A DNA stretch of 64,000 nucleotides from Lindgomyces ingoldianus (GCF_010093535.1 NW_022985165.1:2331473-2395472), one strand, 5' to 3'. Shown: positions 32,457 through 45,477, counted from the first letter of the stretch. Notes: generated by a model not told the origin, from the letters alone. Program-made: numbers and translations.

Positions 32457-33286
32457 GGCGAAATCGCCGGATATTAGAAGGCCTTGAGTTTTAATTCTTA
32501 ATTTTTAGACGTTGGACGTTGTATTTTTGAGGATATCTTTTATGATTTTCGATATCTCTCTTTAACATACTTTACACCAATATTGGTAACCCAAATGAAG
32601 AAACAGGGGTAATATTCGTTTACGCTCCCTTTGAACTAACATTTCTAGAAGCCATTGGAACCATGCTTATAAGTCCCAACGTGGTAGACTAGTAACGGTG
32701 ACATGGTCAACGTGAAGTTGTACTGAAGGGAGTGATTGTTATAAGTCCCAACGTGGTAGACCAGCAACGGTGACATGGTCAACGTGAAGTTGCACTGAAG
32801 GGAGTGATTGTCTCAAGGCGCCACCAACGGGCAGCGGATGGGGCGTTGAAACATGAGCCGCAAAGTTTGCCCCGCCAGAAATCCCAGCTTACTTCCCCTC
32901 ACTCACCAACCAGCTGAAAGGTCAGTTAAGCTCAAGCTCTTGGCAATGAGAAGAGGCAGTTATTCACTCCACATCTAGCTATCATCGCGATTATTCCCTC
33001 ACTATTCACAGTAATTTGCTCAAAACTTTTGTCAGTAACTCCAGTTACTCACAGACAAGTACCGCTTCCTTATTTTTTAAGACAAATGGGAGACAAGCGC
33101 GAAGCGGTCTGCTTTTTGCAGCTTGCATTCACATGCATAAGCGCAGATCTTGGCAGCAACTCGCAGACCCACATCACAAGCCACCATAGGCGCTAACTTG
33201 CTTAAATGTTTCGCTTTGCTGCCTAAGCTCGAGGGCGAGGAACAGGAGACTAAGCGCTAGACAGCAAGTCCAAAATTCTATCACTG
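32457..33286. other. Intergenic region with a 72-bp tandem duplication
   Basis: No gene is supported. 32667-32738 and 32739-32810 are adjacent copies of a 72-bp unit (see separate entry). The rest is the probable promoter of the dsRNA-binding protein gene. Confidence 0.45.
32667..32810. repeat. Two tandem 72-bp units
   Basis: Each unit starts TTATAAGTCCCAACGTGG and ends GGGAGTGATTG. The copies differ at three positions, each T in the first copy and C in the second. Confidence 0.9.
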
Positions 33287-34806
33287 ATGGAGATAGTTGG
33301 AACACGAGGAGAAGAGATGGACGTTGAGTGTAACCTGGTCGTGGTACAGCAGCTACATACAGCTACCCATGTCACTGGAAATGACAAGGGCTACGGCAAC
33401 CAGGCTGCCTTGTCCATGTCCAAACTCTCTACTCTCATGAGAGTGTCCTCCATTGACAATTACCTCGCTAAAGACGCTCCCATCCTAGAAGATACTTCCA
33501 AGATGATGGAGACCGAAAAGCTTGAGAATCCGAACACCTCTAACAACCCTGCTCCCGTGCCTGTTGCCTTAGGCGCTAGGTCTTCGAAGAACACAATCGA
33601 GCTCTACACGGAGATCCAGAAGTTCGGACTTGTTCTGCCTGCATTCCACTTCGACATTGACAATAGTGGGGGGTGGAGCGTCAAGATGGAGTTTCTAGGC
33701 GAGGTGCTTGAGGAGAAGGGCCCGTTTGGGAGTAAGCAGGAAGGCAAAGAGATGCTAGCTGGGCAGGCGTTGGAGATGGTAAGGAAAGGAGTTAAGGAAG
33801 GGATAATTGTGAAGCCGGTGAAGGCTAAGAAACTTAAGAATGCTTTGGGGGCAGGAGAGGCGAATGGTGTGCCTGAGGTTGTTGAGAAGAAAGAGCCGGG
33901 CCCGAATTATATTGGACAATTGTCCGGTATGTACATACATACTCCTATCCTCCGTATCCACAAGAGTTTCCCAACTATTTGTGAGTCTATTTCCAGTATG
34001 ACAGCAGCTGATCCCTCCTAGAATTCCAGCGCGCAAACTCTGCACTGCAGCCCATCTACTTGGAATATCAACACGGCACCCAATTCTCCTGCGTCGTTAC
34101 TATCGACAATCTGCCAAACCGAGCCTTCAGCTCCAAAACAGACCTCTTCTCGAACAAAAAAGCGGCCCGCCAAAATGCCGCCAAATGCGCCATCGAGTAC
34201 TTCAAATCCCAAGGCCTTTGGCCCGACGACGTCACCTCCGTCGGCGGGATCAAGAAAAAGAAAGTCGTCCAGATCCCACCCCAACCGCTTCCAGTCACAA
34301 GCCCAAGCCCCAAGAAACTCTTGAATAGCTCCAGCCCAACATCCCCTGGCCCCAGCCCCGGACCGGGAACCAGCTACGCTTCCCAAGTCGCACAAATCGC
34401 CATCTCCCTTGGTCTTCCGACGCCAGAATGGCGCTTCCACGAAGACCCCAATGCCTCCGCCCCTCCAACTGGTTTCCACACCTTAGCGTGCTTCTTCAAG
34501 AATGGTGGTCCGCATGCGGGCCCGATTGGCGAGACGAGACATATCTTTGGCAGGAAGAAAGCGAAGGAGGAGTGCGCGAGGAAGACACTGGAGTATTTGA
34601 ATCAGGTTAAGGAGAGGAGGTTGAGCTCTGGCAGGAGGATGTTGGAGGGAGTTGAGAATAGGGATCAAGCTGCGGATGGCGCGACAAAGAGGCAGTTTGA
34701 GGAAGAGATAGGTCTGGGCGTGGGGATGCAGATGGATGAGGATATAGATATGGGAGAGAATGACGAGTTCGAGGATGCAGAAGAGCGGTTCCTGGTCGAT
34801 GTTTAG
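33287..34806 (+). CDS. Protein with two to three double-stranded RNA-binding domains
   Basis: Two exons (33287-33926, 34022-34806) give 474 residues. The first dsRBD-like region is about residues 100-165 (ELYTEIQKFGLVLPAFHFDI ... GSKQEGKEMLAGQALEMV). The second, the clearest, follows the splice: LQPIYLEYQHGTQFSCVVTI then SNKKAARQNAAKCAIEYFKS. A third, divergent one (about 340-420) begins YASQVAQIAISLGLPTPEW and ends RKKAKEECARKTLEYL. The helix-2 motif KKAAxxxAAxxAI expected to contact RNA is best kept in the second. The tail is acidic (EDIDMGENDEFEDAEE). No RNase III, helicase or deaminase domain is present, so this is an accessory dsRNA- or structured-RNA-binding protein of unknown target. 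Confidence 0.8.
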
Positions 34807-35651
34807 GGCGATTTGCGCCTTGGGTGGAGAATCGGGAGCAATTGGGGTATGTGCCCGTGGGTGTGAAGCCGGTTCTGGGAACATATTTCCCTGATTGTTT
34901 TTCTTTCAACACAACTATGGATGGAGTGGGGACATGGCTGAACTGGCCTAAATTATACGCCGATACCTTGACGATGAAGCTTTTCAGGTAGACTATAACG
35001 GTACACACAAAATTCTCTACTTCTTAACAGCTTCTAGCTACCACTTAGATTCACCTATTACGATATCATATCCATGCACAGCACAATCGACTTTTGAGGT
35101 ATTCATGCATTGCATTGCCATACAACTTACTCTGCTCGACTCCACTCCCAGCAGCTCCCCTGACACAGTTTTTGATATGAAATACAACTAGGTCTACATA
35201 AACGATATAGTGGGTAATAGTACTAGACAGATACCATGTCCTTAAACCCCGTTTCCAGCTCCTGATCCACCTGTAAAAACCATGGTTCTCCGAAAGAAGA
35301 GGAAGAGAAAGGCTGCAGGAAATAGGCGAAGCCGAAGAAGGAAATAAACTAGAAAGGAAAACAGAGGAGAATCAACCGCGCTGACATAAACTGAACCGAA
35401 CTGAACCGTAATCATCGCAGTACGTAGTCGATGGGACATGGGATCCGGGTTCGAACTGCCGCTGCCACTATCAGAAACACATGTCAACACACAGCCATCC
35501 ATACATTTCCATTTTCACGTCGCCTTCGTCTTTTCCTTTCTCCACCCGTGGGAAGAAGTGGAAGTGGAAGGGGGGTCAGAATCTGAGAATCTCCAATAAG
35601 CATAACCATACTTTCCAGGCCAGGGTAGGGAAGGGGAGGGGCAGGAGCAGT
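34807..35651. other. Convergent intergenic region
   Basis: 3' flanks of the dsRBD gene (+) and HMG-box gene (-). No gene, tRNA or repeat was supported. Confidence 0.4.
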
Positions 35652-37155
35652 TTAAGCAGCAACACCCTCACTCTTCCTCTTGCTCCGATCCCGCTTTTTG
35701 GTCTTTGTAGCTTCCTTCTCCACCACTGGCTCGCTGGGCGTTTCGGCCTCCGCGTTGCGCGTACTACGGCTCTTGGACTTCTTTTTTGGGTCGTCCGGCG
35801 AAGGTTCTTTGGTTTGGGAAGAGAGAGCAGGCGCAATAGGTTGAGGAGTTGGTTTGTCTTTCTTTTGGGTTTTCTTGTCCTTTCCCTTGGCTGGGGTGGA
35901 TGTATCAATGCCGTTGGAGCCAGCCGGGAGGATCTGGGGCATGAGTTTGGACACAATGGGGAGGGGGACGGGAGAGTGACCTGAGATGGCAGGCGCGATG
36001 GGGACAGGCGCCAGTGTGCCGTTAGTTTGGGTGGCTGTCTTTTGACGTTTGTTGGCGCGCGGGGTCTTGGTGTTGGCTGTCGGTGGAGTTGGCGCATTGA
36101 GAAAGGGTGCTGAGACCACGGCCGCTGCTTCTCCGTCCGAGTCCTCGGATGCGTCCGAGTCAAGGGCTCCGACTTCGGCTTCGTCTGAAGCTTCTTCTTC
36201 GTCGTGGAGTGCGGCGGCGTCGGCGTTGGTTTGCGCCGTGTATGTCTTCATTTCCTCCTTAAATTTCTCCATCGAGTCGCGGTACGATGCTTTCCATTTC
36301 TACAAGATGCGTCAGCAACACATACAGAGGGGCCGAGGAGAGGAGTGGAATGTTCTGACCTCCTTGTCCTCTTCGGGCATCTCATTCCACCGCTTCGTCA
36401 CCTCAAGATTGACGGCATTGGGCTCCAGCTTCTCGTTCGGACCGAGCGAAGACTCAAGATCCTTCCTCACAATCGGCCTTGCAACCTGTGCATACAGGAA
36501 GGCTGCCGTTAAAGGCTTCTTCGGGGCATTGGGATCACGCTCCTTCTTCTCCCGCTTCCTCTTACGCTTGCCTCCCTCAGCGACAACGGCAACCGGAGCT
36601 CCTTTTGTAGCTTGTGCGGCCGCCTCAGCAATTGCATTGACACTGGTCGAGATGTGTGGAGGCAACTGCAGGGTCTCAGCAACAGCTCCAGAATCCCCAG
36701 CGAGAATAGATGCGGTATGTTGCATGTAAGCTCGCAGGAGATCGGTGAGGCCATTCTGGACGTGCGTGAGACCCGCTTGCAGATTTGTGAGCGACATGAT
36801 GACCTGTGCATGCTTGTAAGTATCAGAGATCTGAGCGACATGCCTGGTTCTGGCGCACCGCGGACGGGGGGGGGGTGAGGCATTAGGAAGAGGGGGAGAT
36901 CGGGTGTCGATATAGATCAAAGACATGGCGGTGTCAAGGGAATACATGAAAGGGAGACGGGAGATGCGTGCCGACAATGTTTTTGTGATGTCGACACCAC
37001 TGCATCCTTGGTTGGTGGTGGTACGACCCAGGCGCGCCTCGAAAGAATGACAAGGAAAAACAACAAGAGCAGCAACATACTGAATCTCGGGTGCGGGTGA
37101 ACTGCTCAATCGACACCTGGAGCTCGCCAGTGTCTTCTTTCTTCGACTTCGCCAT
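35652..37155 (-). CDS. HMG-box chromatin protein
   Basis: Three exons (37155-37081, 36803-36360, 36299-35652) give 388 residues. After a helical N-terminus (LTNLQAGLTHVQNGLTDLL) and a basic stretch GGKRKRKREKKERDPNAPKK comes a single HMG box, about residues 113-195. It includes PLTAAFLYAQVARP, LEVTKRWNEMPEEDKE and, over the second splice, KWKASYRDSMEKFKEEMK. An acidic segment and a Lys/Pro/Ser-rich tail with probable nuclear signals follow (KKKSKSRSTR, KTKKRDRSKRK). HMG boxes bend DNA; this layout fits an Hmo1/Nhp6-like architectural factor, but the exact orthologue is not clear. The first intron is long (277 nt) and the second uses a weak GTCAGA donor. Confidence 0.87.
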
Positions 37156-38106
37156 GACGTTTCTCAGGCCTTTACTTCGATGCGCGGTGGCGATAATCTC
37201 AGGGTGCCCAAAAGCGGGTGTTGATGATGGGGGTGAGGCGGGCTGTTGGGGCGGGTCTGTTGGGGAGGGAGACGCTGAGGGAAAAGAGAGGTGCGCGAGT
37301 TTGGGCGGGTGGTTGGGGGGCTCGACTCGCTAAGTAGCTGGCAAACACGCCGAGGCCCACGCCGCTTTTGGGTGCTCCTCGCACACCCAGCCCTGTTCGC
37401 CAGATTTTTGTGCCCTGCCGCCGGACGATTGGCTGTTGAGCACCTGTGACGGGCGGTCAGCCCCCCCCCAAATTGGCCAGCTGCCTACAGCGGGCGGGTG
37501 TCTGGCTCGATTTTGCTGCTATCATCCCCCCGCCTGAGAGTTTCTCTTCCAGCGTTGCACTCACAACCCTGCTACGCAATGCCTGAAGAGCCATCAACGG
37601 ACACACTGAGCATCGAGCGTCATATCGTCCTCACCAGTAGCCAGCGCGTCCAGGTTCCCTTGCTCCACTTCCGATGCACTGCAAGAGGGCCGCATCTAGT
37701 GAGAGCAACGGTCGTCGTGTTCACCTAAATTGCGCGCCCCGCCCCTCCCCCCCCCCGTAAGAGCAGCGCCCATTGCTGCATGTCGTCCCCCCAAGGTCTG
37801 CAGCAGGCGGCCGAGCCATTGGCACAAGACGCGTTTCACGCCCCGATCAGGCGCCACACATCCGTTCCTCGAGTACCCACCGGTTGCTCTGCCCGCCTCC
37901 ACCCTCGCACATAACAAAGACGACAAAACCCATGGTCGTGAATCAAGAGATTTCGATTCCATATCCGTTCTTTGGACATTTACTTTTAACTTTACACTTC
38001 AACATCCCATCCGTAGCTAACAATAGATTAATGAGTAAAATGTATCTACACCATCCAACACCGTCCTTTTTCAATTTGATCTACTGGCAACCCCATCGAA
38101 TCCTCC
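37156..38106. other. Promoter of the HMG-box gene and 3' flank of urease
   Basis: Cytosine-rich runs (37460-37470 and 37739-37757) occur, but no gene is supported. Both flanking genes are on the minus strand. Confidence 0.4.
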
Positions 38107-40940
38107 TTAGTACACGAAGAAAGCCTGCGTCAACGGTAACATTTCCGCAGGTTCCGCAGTACATACCATTCCATCTGCCTCGACCGTGTACCTCTCAGGA
38201 TCCACCTTCATCTTCGGCCTCGTGTCGTTAAACTTCATGTCTTTCTTTTCAATCTTCCTGCAGTTCTTCACTGGCTCTATACGCTTCCTCAGTCCATAGG
38301 ACTTGATGACACCTGACGAAATCGATGCTTGTGAGACCCATGTTATGCTGCTTTGCGGCACAAGGGGTGCGAACATCGGACGCATGACGACCGGTTCGAC
38401 AGTCGGAATAGAAGCGTTGGGGTCACCCTAGACACGTTAACACTTATCAATGGGTGATATTGGGACCACTCACCATTTGAGCATAAGATATAAATCCACT
38501 CTTTATCACCAACTTCGGCTTCACGCCAAACATTGACGGATTCCAGACAACCAAATCTGCCAACTTGCCCACCTCAACGCTGCCAATGAGGTGCCCCATG
38601 CCCTGTGTAATGGCTGGGTTCACGGTGTATTTGCTAATGTATCTCTTCACTCGGAAGTTGTCCGCATCAGTTCCCTCGTCTTCCTTTAATGTACCTCTCT
38701 GGACTTTGTTCTTGTGAGCTGTGTTCCAGGTTCGAAGGATGACTTCGCCACATCGACCCATGGCTTGGGAATCCGACGACATCATCGAAATGGCTCCTAG
38801 ATCGTGGAGCACATCTTCTGCAGCGATTGTCTCGGCACGAATACGAGACTCGGCGAAGGCAACGTCTTCAGGGATGTTACGGGAGAGATGGTGGCATACC
38901 ATTAGCATATCAAGATGCTCATCGAGTGTATTCCGTGTGTATGGCCTCGTAGGATTCGTTGACGAAGGTAACACGTTATCGTGCTCGACGACGCTAATGA
39001 TGTCTGGCGCGTGACCACCTCCGGCTCCTTCAGTATGGTATGTATGAATCGTCCTATTCTTGAACGACTTGATGGTCTGCTCAACGAAACCGGACTCGTT
39101 GAGGGTGTCTGTATGAATCAAGGTTTGGATATCATATTCGTCGCTGACAGTAAGACATGCATCGATAGCAGCAGGCGTAGTACCCCAGTCTTCGTGCAGT
39201 TTGAGGCCACACACGCCGGCCTCGGCTTGCTGCTGGAGAGGACGAAGCTCTGCGTCATTTCCTTTGCCAGTGATACCGAAATTCAGGGGGAGCTCATCGC
39301 AGGCTTGCAACATCTGCCGGATATGCGTCTTTCCAGGAGTGCAGGTGGTTGCGTTTGTGCCGGTACTACCCATTGGTCAGTGGCTTGCTCTTGCACACTT
39401 GGAAATTAGCACAAACCTTGGTCCAGTGCCTCCACCTAACATTGTTGTGACGCCGGACGCAATCGATTCGTATGCTTGTTGGGGGCAAATGAAGTGGATG
39501 TGCGAGTCGAATCCTCCAGCCGTGACGATACTATGTTCTCCGGCAATCACATCTGTGCAGGATCCAACAACCAGGTTGGGGTCCACTCCATCCATAACGT
39601 CCGGGTTTCCTGCTTTACCAATACCAACGATGATGCCATCTTTGATGCCAATATCTGCTTTATAGATGCCCGACCAATCAACAACCAATGCGTTCGTAAT
39701 CACAGTATCCAAACTTTCCTTATCTGGACGTCCACCAGCCTGACCCATACCTTCTCTGAGCGTCTTACCACCTCCGAAGGAACATTCATCGCCGTACTTG
39801 GTCATGTCTTTTTCAACCTTAATCCACAGGTCTGTAGCGCCCAGCCTCACTAAATCACCAGTTGTTGGGCCAAACATGCTAATGTAGGCCTGTCGCTCCA
39901 TGGTACAGATATCGATATGCGCGGCATCACCGATTGGCTCCGGTTCATGCAAGAAACCTCCCGCATTGATCTTCTCCACGATGCTCTCTGCAATAGATAC
40001 GTCCCCAATGAAGCCTGAAGCTAACTTATTTCCTCCTTTGATGACCTGGTTGCCGGCTATTTGAACCAATGTCACGGTTTTGGTGTCTCCCGGCTCGAAC
40101 CGAACCGAAGTCCCGGCGGGGATGTCCAGGCGGTATCCATGTGCTCGCACTCGGTCGAATTGGAGTTGGGGGTTAGTCTCGATGAAGTGGTAGTGAGAGC
40201 CGACCTGCGAAAGGGAATGAATATTAGTGTTCTGCCTGGCACTCCTATGAACCGAACATACCTGAATTGGCCTATCCCCTTTGCTAACAACCTTGAGCTT
40301 AATCCTCTTCCGCCCTTCATTCAGCTTAATTGTTCCCGCATCTCCTTTGACGGCCACGATTGCGCCAGGCTGTTTGGTGCTTTCGTACACACTCGCTTCC
40401 GGAAGAGGGAATTTCTCATTCGAAGGGACTGGGAGGAACGACCCGTAGAGGGCTTTCTCGAGGTCCCCATCATCGGTGCTGATCGGGTGATGCACTGTTA
40501 CGAGGTATGTGCCGGACGGGAATGTCCCCTCGATCATTAATTCGGAGAGCGACGATACGACAGACGGCTGAACATGGCGGCGCCCAAGCATCTGCTTGCC
40601 AATGGACATGAGGTCCGCGACTGTGTGATTGCCATCTCGAACCAGCTGTATGCATTCAGAAACGAGTCTTTAGGGGGGACACGAGAGGCGCGGACTTCTT
40701 GGAGATTATTCGCGATCAAGGCCTGGTGATGTCAACATGGCAACAGACGCATCGGAGTATAGCATGCTCACTGTAGCTTCAGCATGGTTGAGCTTCACAC
40801 CGCGAGCGAGGCGTCGTTGTGCGAGCAAGCCAAGCTGCGAAATGACGAGCTTGTCGAGCTGGCGCAAAACGGTTAGTGGGGAGGGGTTCGCGCATGACTA
40901 TACACAGGAAAAAGCACACCTCCTTGGGACACAACTGCAT
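38107..40940 (-). CDS. URE1: Urease
   Basis: Seven exons (40940-40920, 40858-40772, 40722-40696, 40645-40262, 40204-39417, 39365-38474, 38427-38107) splice to 839 residues, the normal length of fungal and plant single-chain ureases (gamma-beta-alpha fused). N-terminal gamma: [20 protein letters not shown]. Beta: [16 protein letters not shown]. Alpha: [13 protein letters not shown]. The nickel site is intact: HIH in [14 protein letters not shown], the carbamylated lysine in GLKLHEDWG, histidines in [16 protein letters not shown], and aspartate in [11 protein letters not shown]. The mobile-flap Cys-His is kept in MVCHHLSRN. The enzyme hydrolyses urea to ammonia and carbamate in the cytosol and needs nickel and accessory proteins, none of which are in this window. 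Confidence 0.98.
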
Positions 40941-41615
40941 CCTGAGCGTTCCTCGTCTATCAATTTGGCCTGTTCTAAAGAAAGATGCCTTGAATCCCAA
41001 GTTCCTGATAAGTTACTAGGAGAGACCCTCCCTCGATCGTGGCCTGACAAACTGGTTAAGCCTTGTCCATGTCTGGGTGGATGCGGGGTTAGCTCCCGAT
41101 AAGCTCTGGGTGAACGGATTCGATAAGGAACCTCTCATCTCTCCAGCCCTGGCGGGTAAAAGCAATTGCACATCATGATATCAAGTCATCTCGCATCTAC
41201 ACTAAGTCCTAGCGAGGGGAGGGTGGCCACAACACTGCGAGGCCTCCCAGGATCGAGCCTCCGCACATGACTACCGCTAGGCGTTCAACAACCCTTTTCT
41301 AAGCTTCCACACCAAAGGTGTCGGCATGACCTCCTCGGAAGAGAGCGAGAGGTGCCTGCTAGCTCAAATTTGTGGGCAAAAAGCCATATAAGCCTCGGGA
41401 TTCTTGCGGCGCGTCTGTTTCTAGCGTGACCTGTAAGCTTCCTTTCGGTCTCCCTTCAGCCCATTCCAACTGTCCATCTCTATCATCAGCTATCGTAAAA
41501 GACCTTTCCCCTCAACACACCATGGACACCTTTCTTTTTAAGTAGTTTGAGAAAGCGCGTTTAGGGGCTTTTCCCGAAATTGTGGAAAGTCCCAGAGTGA
41601 GGACTGCCACCGTCA
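40941..41615. promoter_or_regulatory. Divergent promoter of urease with three GATAAG motifs
   Basis: GATAAG occurs at 41007-41012, 41098-41103 and 41122-41127, that is 67-187 bp upstream of the urease ATG. All fit HGATAR, the site of AreA/NIT2-type nitrogen GATA factors. Urease genes of moulds are commonly under such control; for this gene it is an inference from the motifs. The other side drives the gene starting at 41616. Confidence 0.45.
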
Positions 41616-43037
41616 ATGACCTCATGGCTCAAGCGTTGGAGAGCTCCTTCGGATGGGCCTCCAACCCAAAGTCCAAAAGAACCCCAAGTTCGAAAGGCGT
41701 CCACAGGGTTCTTCTCAAAACCCGAGCCTAATGATCCGAACGCCCCAGAAAGGAGGCTACAGCTCCACCAGAAGTGCATCTATGAGCGACTACTTCCCGG
41801 TAATGCGTTTGTCTCAGCGCATGTCAACCGCTTACAGCATGGCTATTATGAGAGCAGTGCGATTCACGAGCCAACATTAGAAAACATTTACTTCGTCTCC
41901 GTTCATTTCGTCTTCCATCCGTACAACACCCGAGAGCATCGCTTCAAATCGGCCGGCATTCGGGTTTCAGTACACGGCGATGCGGAAAGCCTGGAAACAA
42001 GTTGGTACAATAACCCTCCTTCGAATCCAAGAATATTAAAGCATGCCCCTGAGCTCATGTACGGGGCTGTATCACCAGAGAACCTGCAGTGGAATTTCAG
42101 CTTATCGAGCTCCTTGGGAGTCTCACAAGCGCCGTTGGCTGCAACCGTGAACCCTTCCGGCGGCGTCCATAGCAGTTATAAAGTCTATGATATGATGAGT
42201 ATCCAGGGATCTCTCCGAACGCTACAAAGCCCACTAGGACCTAAGTATGATGTTGAGGATGGCATGGCGGTTTGGACACTCCAGGAGAACCTGCTTCAAA
42301 GATCTGGCCTGCCGCGGGAATTTGACTTTGTCATGCTTGTGTACAAACCGAATGATGTTAAAGACGTCTTCTTGAGTGTCGATGTAGACGCGGCGGTGGA
42401 AAGTTGGTTTGGGCAATATCCGCAGTGGTACATGAATTTATCGAAACACCAACCCTCTCAGGACTACCTCCTAGACCTCAATACCGATATCGGTCAGAAG
42501 TTTCTACCTTCCCATCCGGTCAGAGGCTTTAATTTCGCAGATCTTCCTCATCCGCTCGATGACTACGTTGCAATGCCAGGCACCACATACCCTACGAACG
42601 TAAGCCTCCGAACCTGACACCATACAAAATTCTCCAGCAGATATTGACTTTTCCAGGACACTCTTAAGTTAGATGACCCAACAGCGCGAAGACCTAAAAC
42701 TTTCAATCAGAATCCAGTAGACCGCAAAGCTATACTGCAAAGTCAACATACAATACAGCAGCCACGCACTCCTGTAGTGGGCCAGAGATCTTCGAAACAG
42801 GGCTCCGCAGCGAGCAGGCACAGTTGGGCACCGGAGACTCTCAATGTCCGTGTAATGCTCGAGCCTAGCTGTCCTCGGGCACCATCCCCCCGCCGGTACT
42901 CTGGATCTCCAATCAACAGTCAAGAGCAGGTTCAGCACCGGTCTATCCGTCGTACAAGATCACGTTCGGGATTGAAAGAGTACGGCGCTCAGCAAGCGCT
43001 GCAGGAAATTGCCCGAGAGGCTCTGAATACGGGATGA
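41616..43037 (+). CDS. Uncharacterised fungal protein
   Basis: Two exons (41616-42599, 42657-43037; 57-nt intron with GTAAGC donor and TTCCAG acceptor) give 454 residues. I do not recognise the family. The central region (about 50-290) looks globular with beta-rich spacing (NIYFVSVHFVFHPYNT, SAGIRVSVHGDAE, REFDFVMLVYKPNDV, KDVFLSVDVDAAVESWFG). The exon-2 tail is basic and polar (RRYSGSPINS, RRTRSRSGLKEY). No signal peptide, membrane segment or catalytic motif is visible. The start is the first ATG of the open frame; an out-of-frame ATG lies a few bases downstream. Confidence 0.75.
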
Positions 43038-45477
43038 TGACTCAAGACAGTGGTAATGCCGCCGACAACTTACGCACTTTCTTACGATCTAGGTCGTGAC
43101 GACGGAGACAGTGGCCGAGTGGTGAGTAGCCTCGGAACCATCAAGAATATTGAGGGTTTGTTGTATTAGATCAATTACGCTAATAGTTCGCCCAGTGGTT
43201 TCTCAATGTTGAGCAAGACCTTTGCACTACCTCTTTTCTCAATTTCCAAAGAGACACCTTCTCATCTCGACTAAGCATGAAGTCGTCGAATGCATGTTCT
43301 TATTTGTGATACCAAGGATATCTGGGGAAGACACGGCGTCCACGTGCAGGGGGTCAGTAATTTAGGTAGGACCAAAGCATGTTGTCTTGGTCCTCGATGT
43401 TTCGGCTTCAACTATAGTTTTCTACGTCTGCAATTTGTGACACCCTTGTATTCAATCCGAGTCCTGTAGCCGTTGGACTGAAAGACCTATTTCGCGGTCA
43501 AAGAAATAATCATCCTCGAACCGTTCAAAGTCCAAACAAAGTGTGATGGATGACCTCACTCTGCATTCAGCCCTACTCCCTGAACCCCCTCAACGCATCT
43601 GCGCACGCGGTCTTTACTACCCTCTACACCATCGTCGGAGACAAATCCTATAGATCTGCCTCTCTTTCAATAGCTCGGTGGACTGAGAGCTACACATCTT
43701 GTACGCGCTGTGAGACTTGACACATGTTTGCTACATGGCAGCCTCGAGTCGCCACGACCCTGGGCTGATGCAGTGTCCTGCAGGTACAATGCAGCCTGCA
43801 TCTCCTGATTTGAGGAGAGGCAAGCCCGAGGACGATGGCAAAGCGGCCGACTCTTGATGCTTGAGGGGAATAGACACCTAATCCGAACTCGAGCCTGCAA
43901 CCTCACGATAGGCACATGGCGTCACGACGCTGTACAATCCGAACTCCATGGCTAGCCCAACGCTCTGGTATCGAAGAAATACAGATCCGTAGACTAAAGT
44001 CAAATTTGCACCTAGCGTAACGTTTTACATGAACGGCAGGTCTTGCAGCTCCCCGTCTCCTTTTCCCTTTTCATCGAGTAATTCTCCGAAGAGCCGCAGT
44101 CCTGGCTGTGCTGCTCTACTTCGTACAATTAAGTGGAATCGAGACTGGCATTTACGGGCAGCTGAAATGAAACCTCGGGGACCCGGATTTGTTGCAAAAA
44201 CGAGGATGTTAGCGTGGCGGCGAGAGGCAAAGCAGTGCTCATGCCAGATTGGCGGGGGAGCCTTTCGACCAGAGTATCGAAAACGAGATGACGGACATTA
44301 GAGCCCGCGATGAGTGGCAGAAAGGTGGCAGAAGCACACACACTGCATCAGCGCGAGCCCAGCTGGTTCGGCCTTGTGTTTCCAGCAAGGACGCGTTGGC
44401 TGGGGCTTCTGAGGGTTGATTGGACAGTCGTCGGCCCCACTCTAGGTCACGACAGGGGCCTGATCTTCCAACGTTAACCACACACGATGCTCCGTCGCTC
44501 TTTCTCTCTCGCAGGCCCTCGGGCTCCCAGAGTCCATGGCGGCGATGGCAGAGAAACGTGGATGGAAGCGAATTAGTGGGCTGCTGAGATGATGCCACGG
44601 CGGAGGGCCCGCGCGGGCACATCACTCTAACATGATTTCCTTCTTTGCTTCAACATGTTCCAACGGTAGGCACTGCGGACGTCGTGCTCCTTCACCTCTC
44701 TTGTTGCGCCTTCCGTGGTACGCAGACGAAGGTGCGTCAACGGTGACTTCCTCTTTCGATTCAGGTCAGGGTATCGCCATCTCTCGTGCCCTTCTCTTTG
44801 ATATTATACCATCCTTTTAATTCTAATCTGCCTTCTTCTTCTTCTTCTTCTTCTTCTTCTTCTTCTTCTTCGTCTCTCCGCCATCCAGCCGTTGTTCGAA
44901 TCCGCCTCGGCCCCTCCGCTTGTCTGGTCTGCAACTCCGAATAGTCTCGTCTCTTTCCGTACAGCTTGCCAGTCTCTTCTTGGGATTGCCTTCGCAGCCA
45001 GGTCATTCGCTATAATACCTGAGACGGCCCCTAGCATCATCTCATCGATGCACAATTGAATTGGGGGAGCCTTCGGATACTTGTTTCGTTCTGGCAGAAC
45101 GGACGGCCATAAGATCACAAAGTGAGCCCTCATTTAGAAGTCAATTGAGAAGTGCAGGGGAGCAGCATAGTTAGGAAACAACCTGGTTCTTGACTGACCG
45201 GGCTTCTGATCTGCAGTTATTGGCTTGTTCGCTGCTGCCACACCCTTCCCTGCACCAATGGCTTCACAGTCGAGATGCACTCGCCAGAATTAGCCATCGT
45301 CCGAGCAAACGAGGAGGAAAACATCAAAAGAGATTGTTTTAGGTGACAGGAGAAGGGCATTGAGGTCAACGGAGAATATTGCAGGCGATATCAGGGGGAA
45401 GTGGTGATCATCGCCAAACCACCATCGCCGCCATCGTGAGTGTTGCGGTCGCGGCCCAGCCCCGCAACATCGCAATC
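43038..45477. other. Long intergenic region with CTT microsatellite
   Basis: 2.4 kb without a supported gene, probably including the leader and promoter of the large serine-rich gene. A (CTT)13 tract is at 44832-44870. Several open frames (43667-43915, 44239-44625, 44804-45133) have no recognisable domain or splice support, and one of them simply reads through the CTT tract. Confidence 0.4.
44832..44870. repeat. (CTT)13 microsatellite
   Basis: Thirteen uninterrupted CTT units in an intergenic pyrimidine-rich tract. Confidence 0.92.

Noticed and set aside
35481..36729. Plus-strand frames opposite the HMG-box gene
   Set aside because: Antisense shadows of a Lys/Ser/Pro-rich coding region; low-complexity products.
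44804..45133. Minus-strand frame coding for a Glu/Arg repeat
   Set aside because: It is the translation of the CTT microsatellite; no flanking domain.
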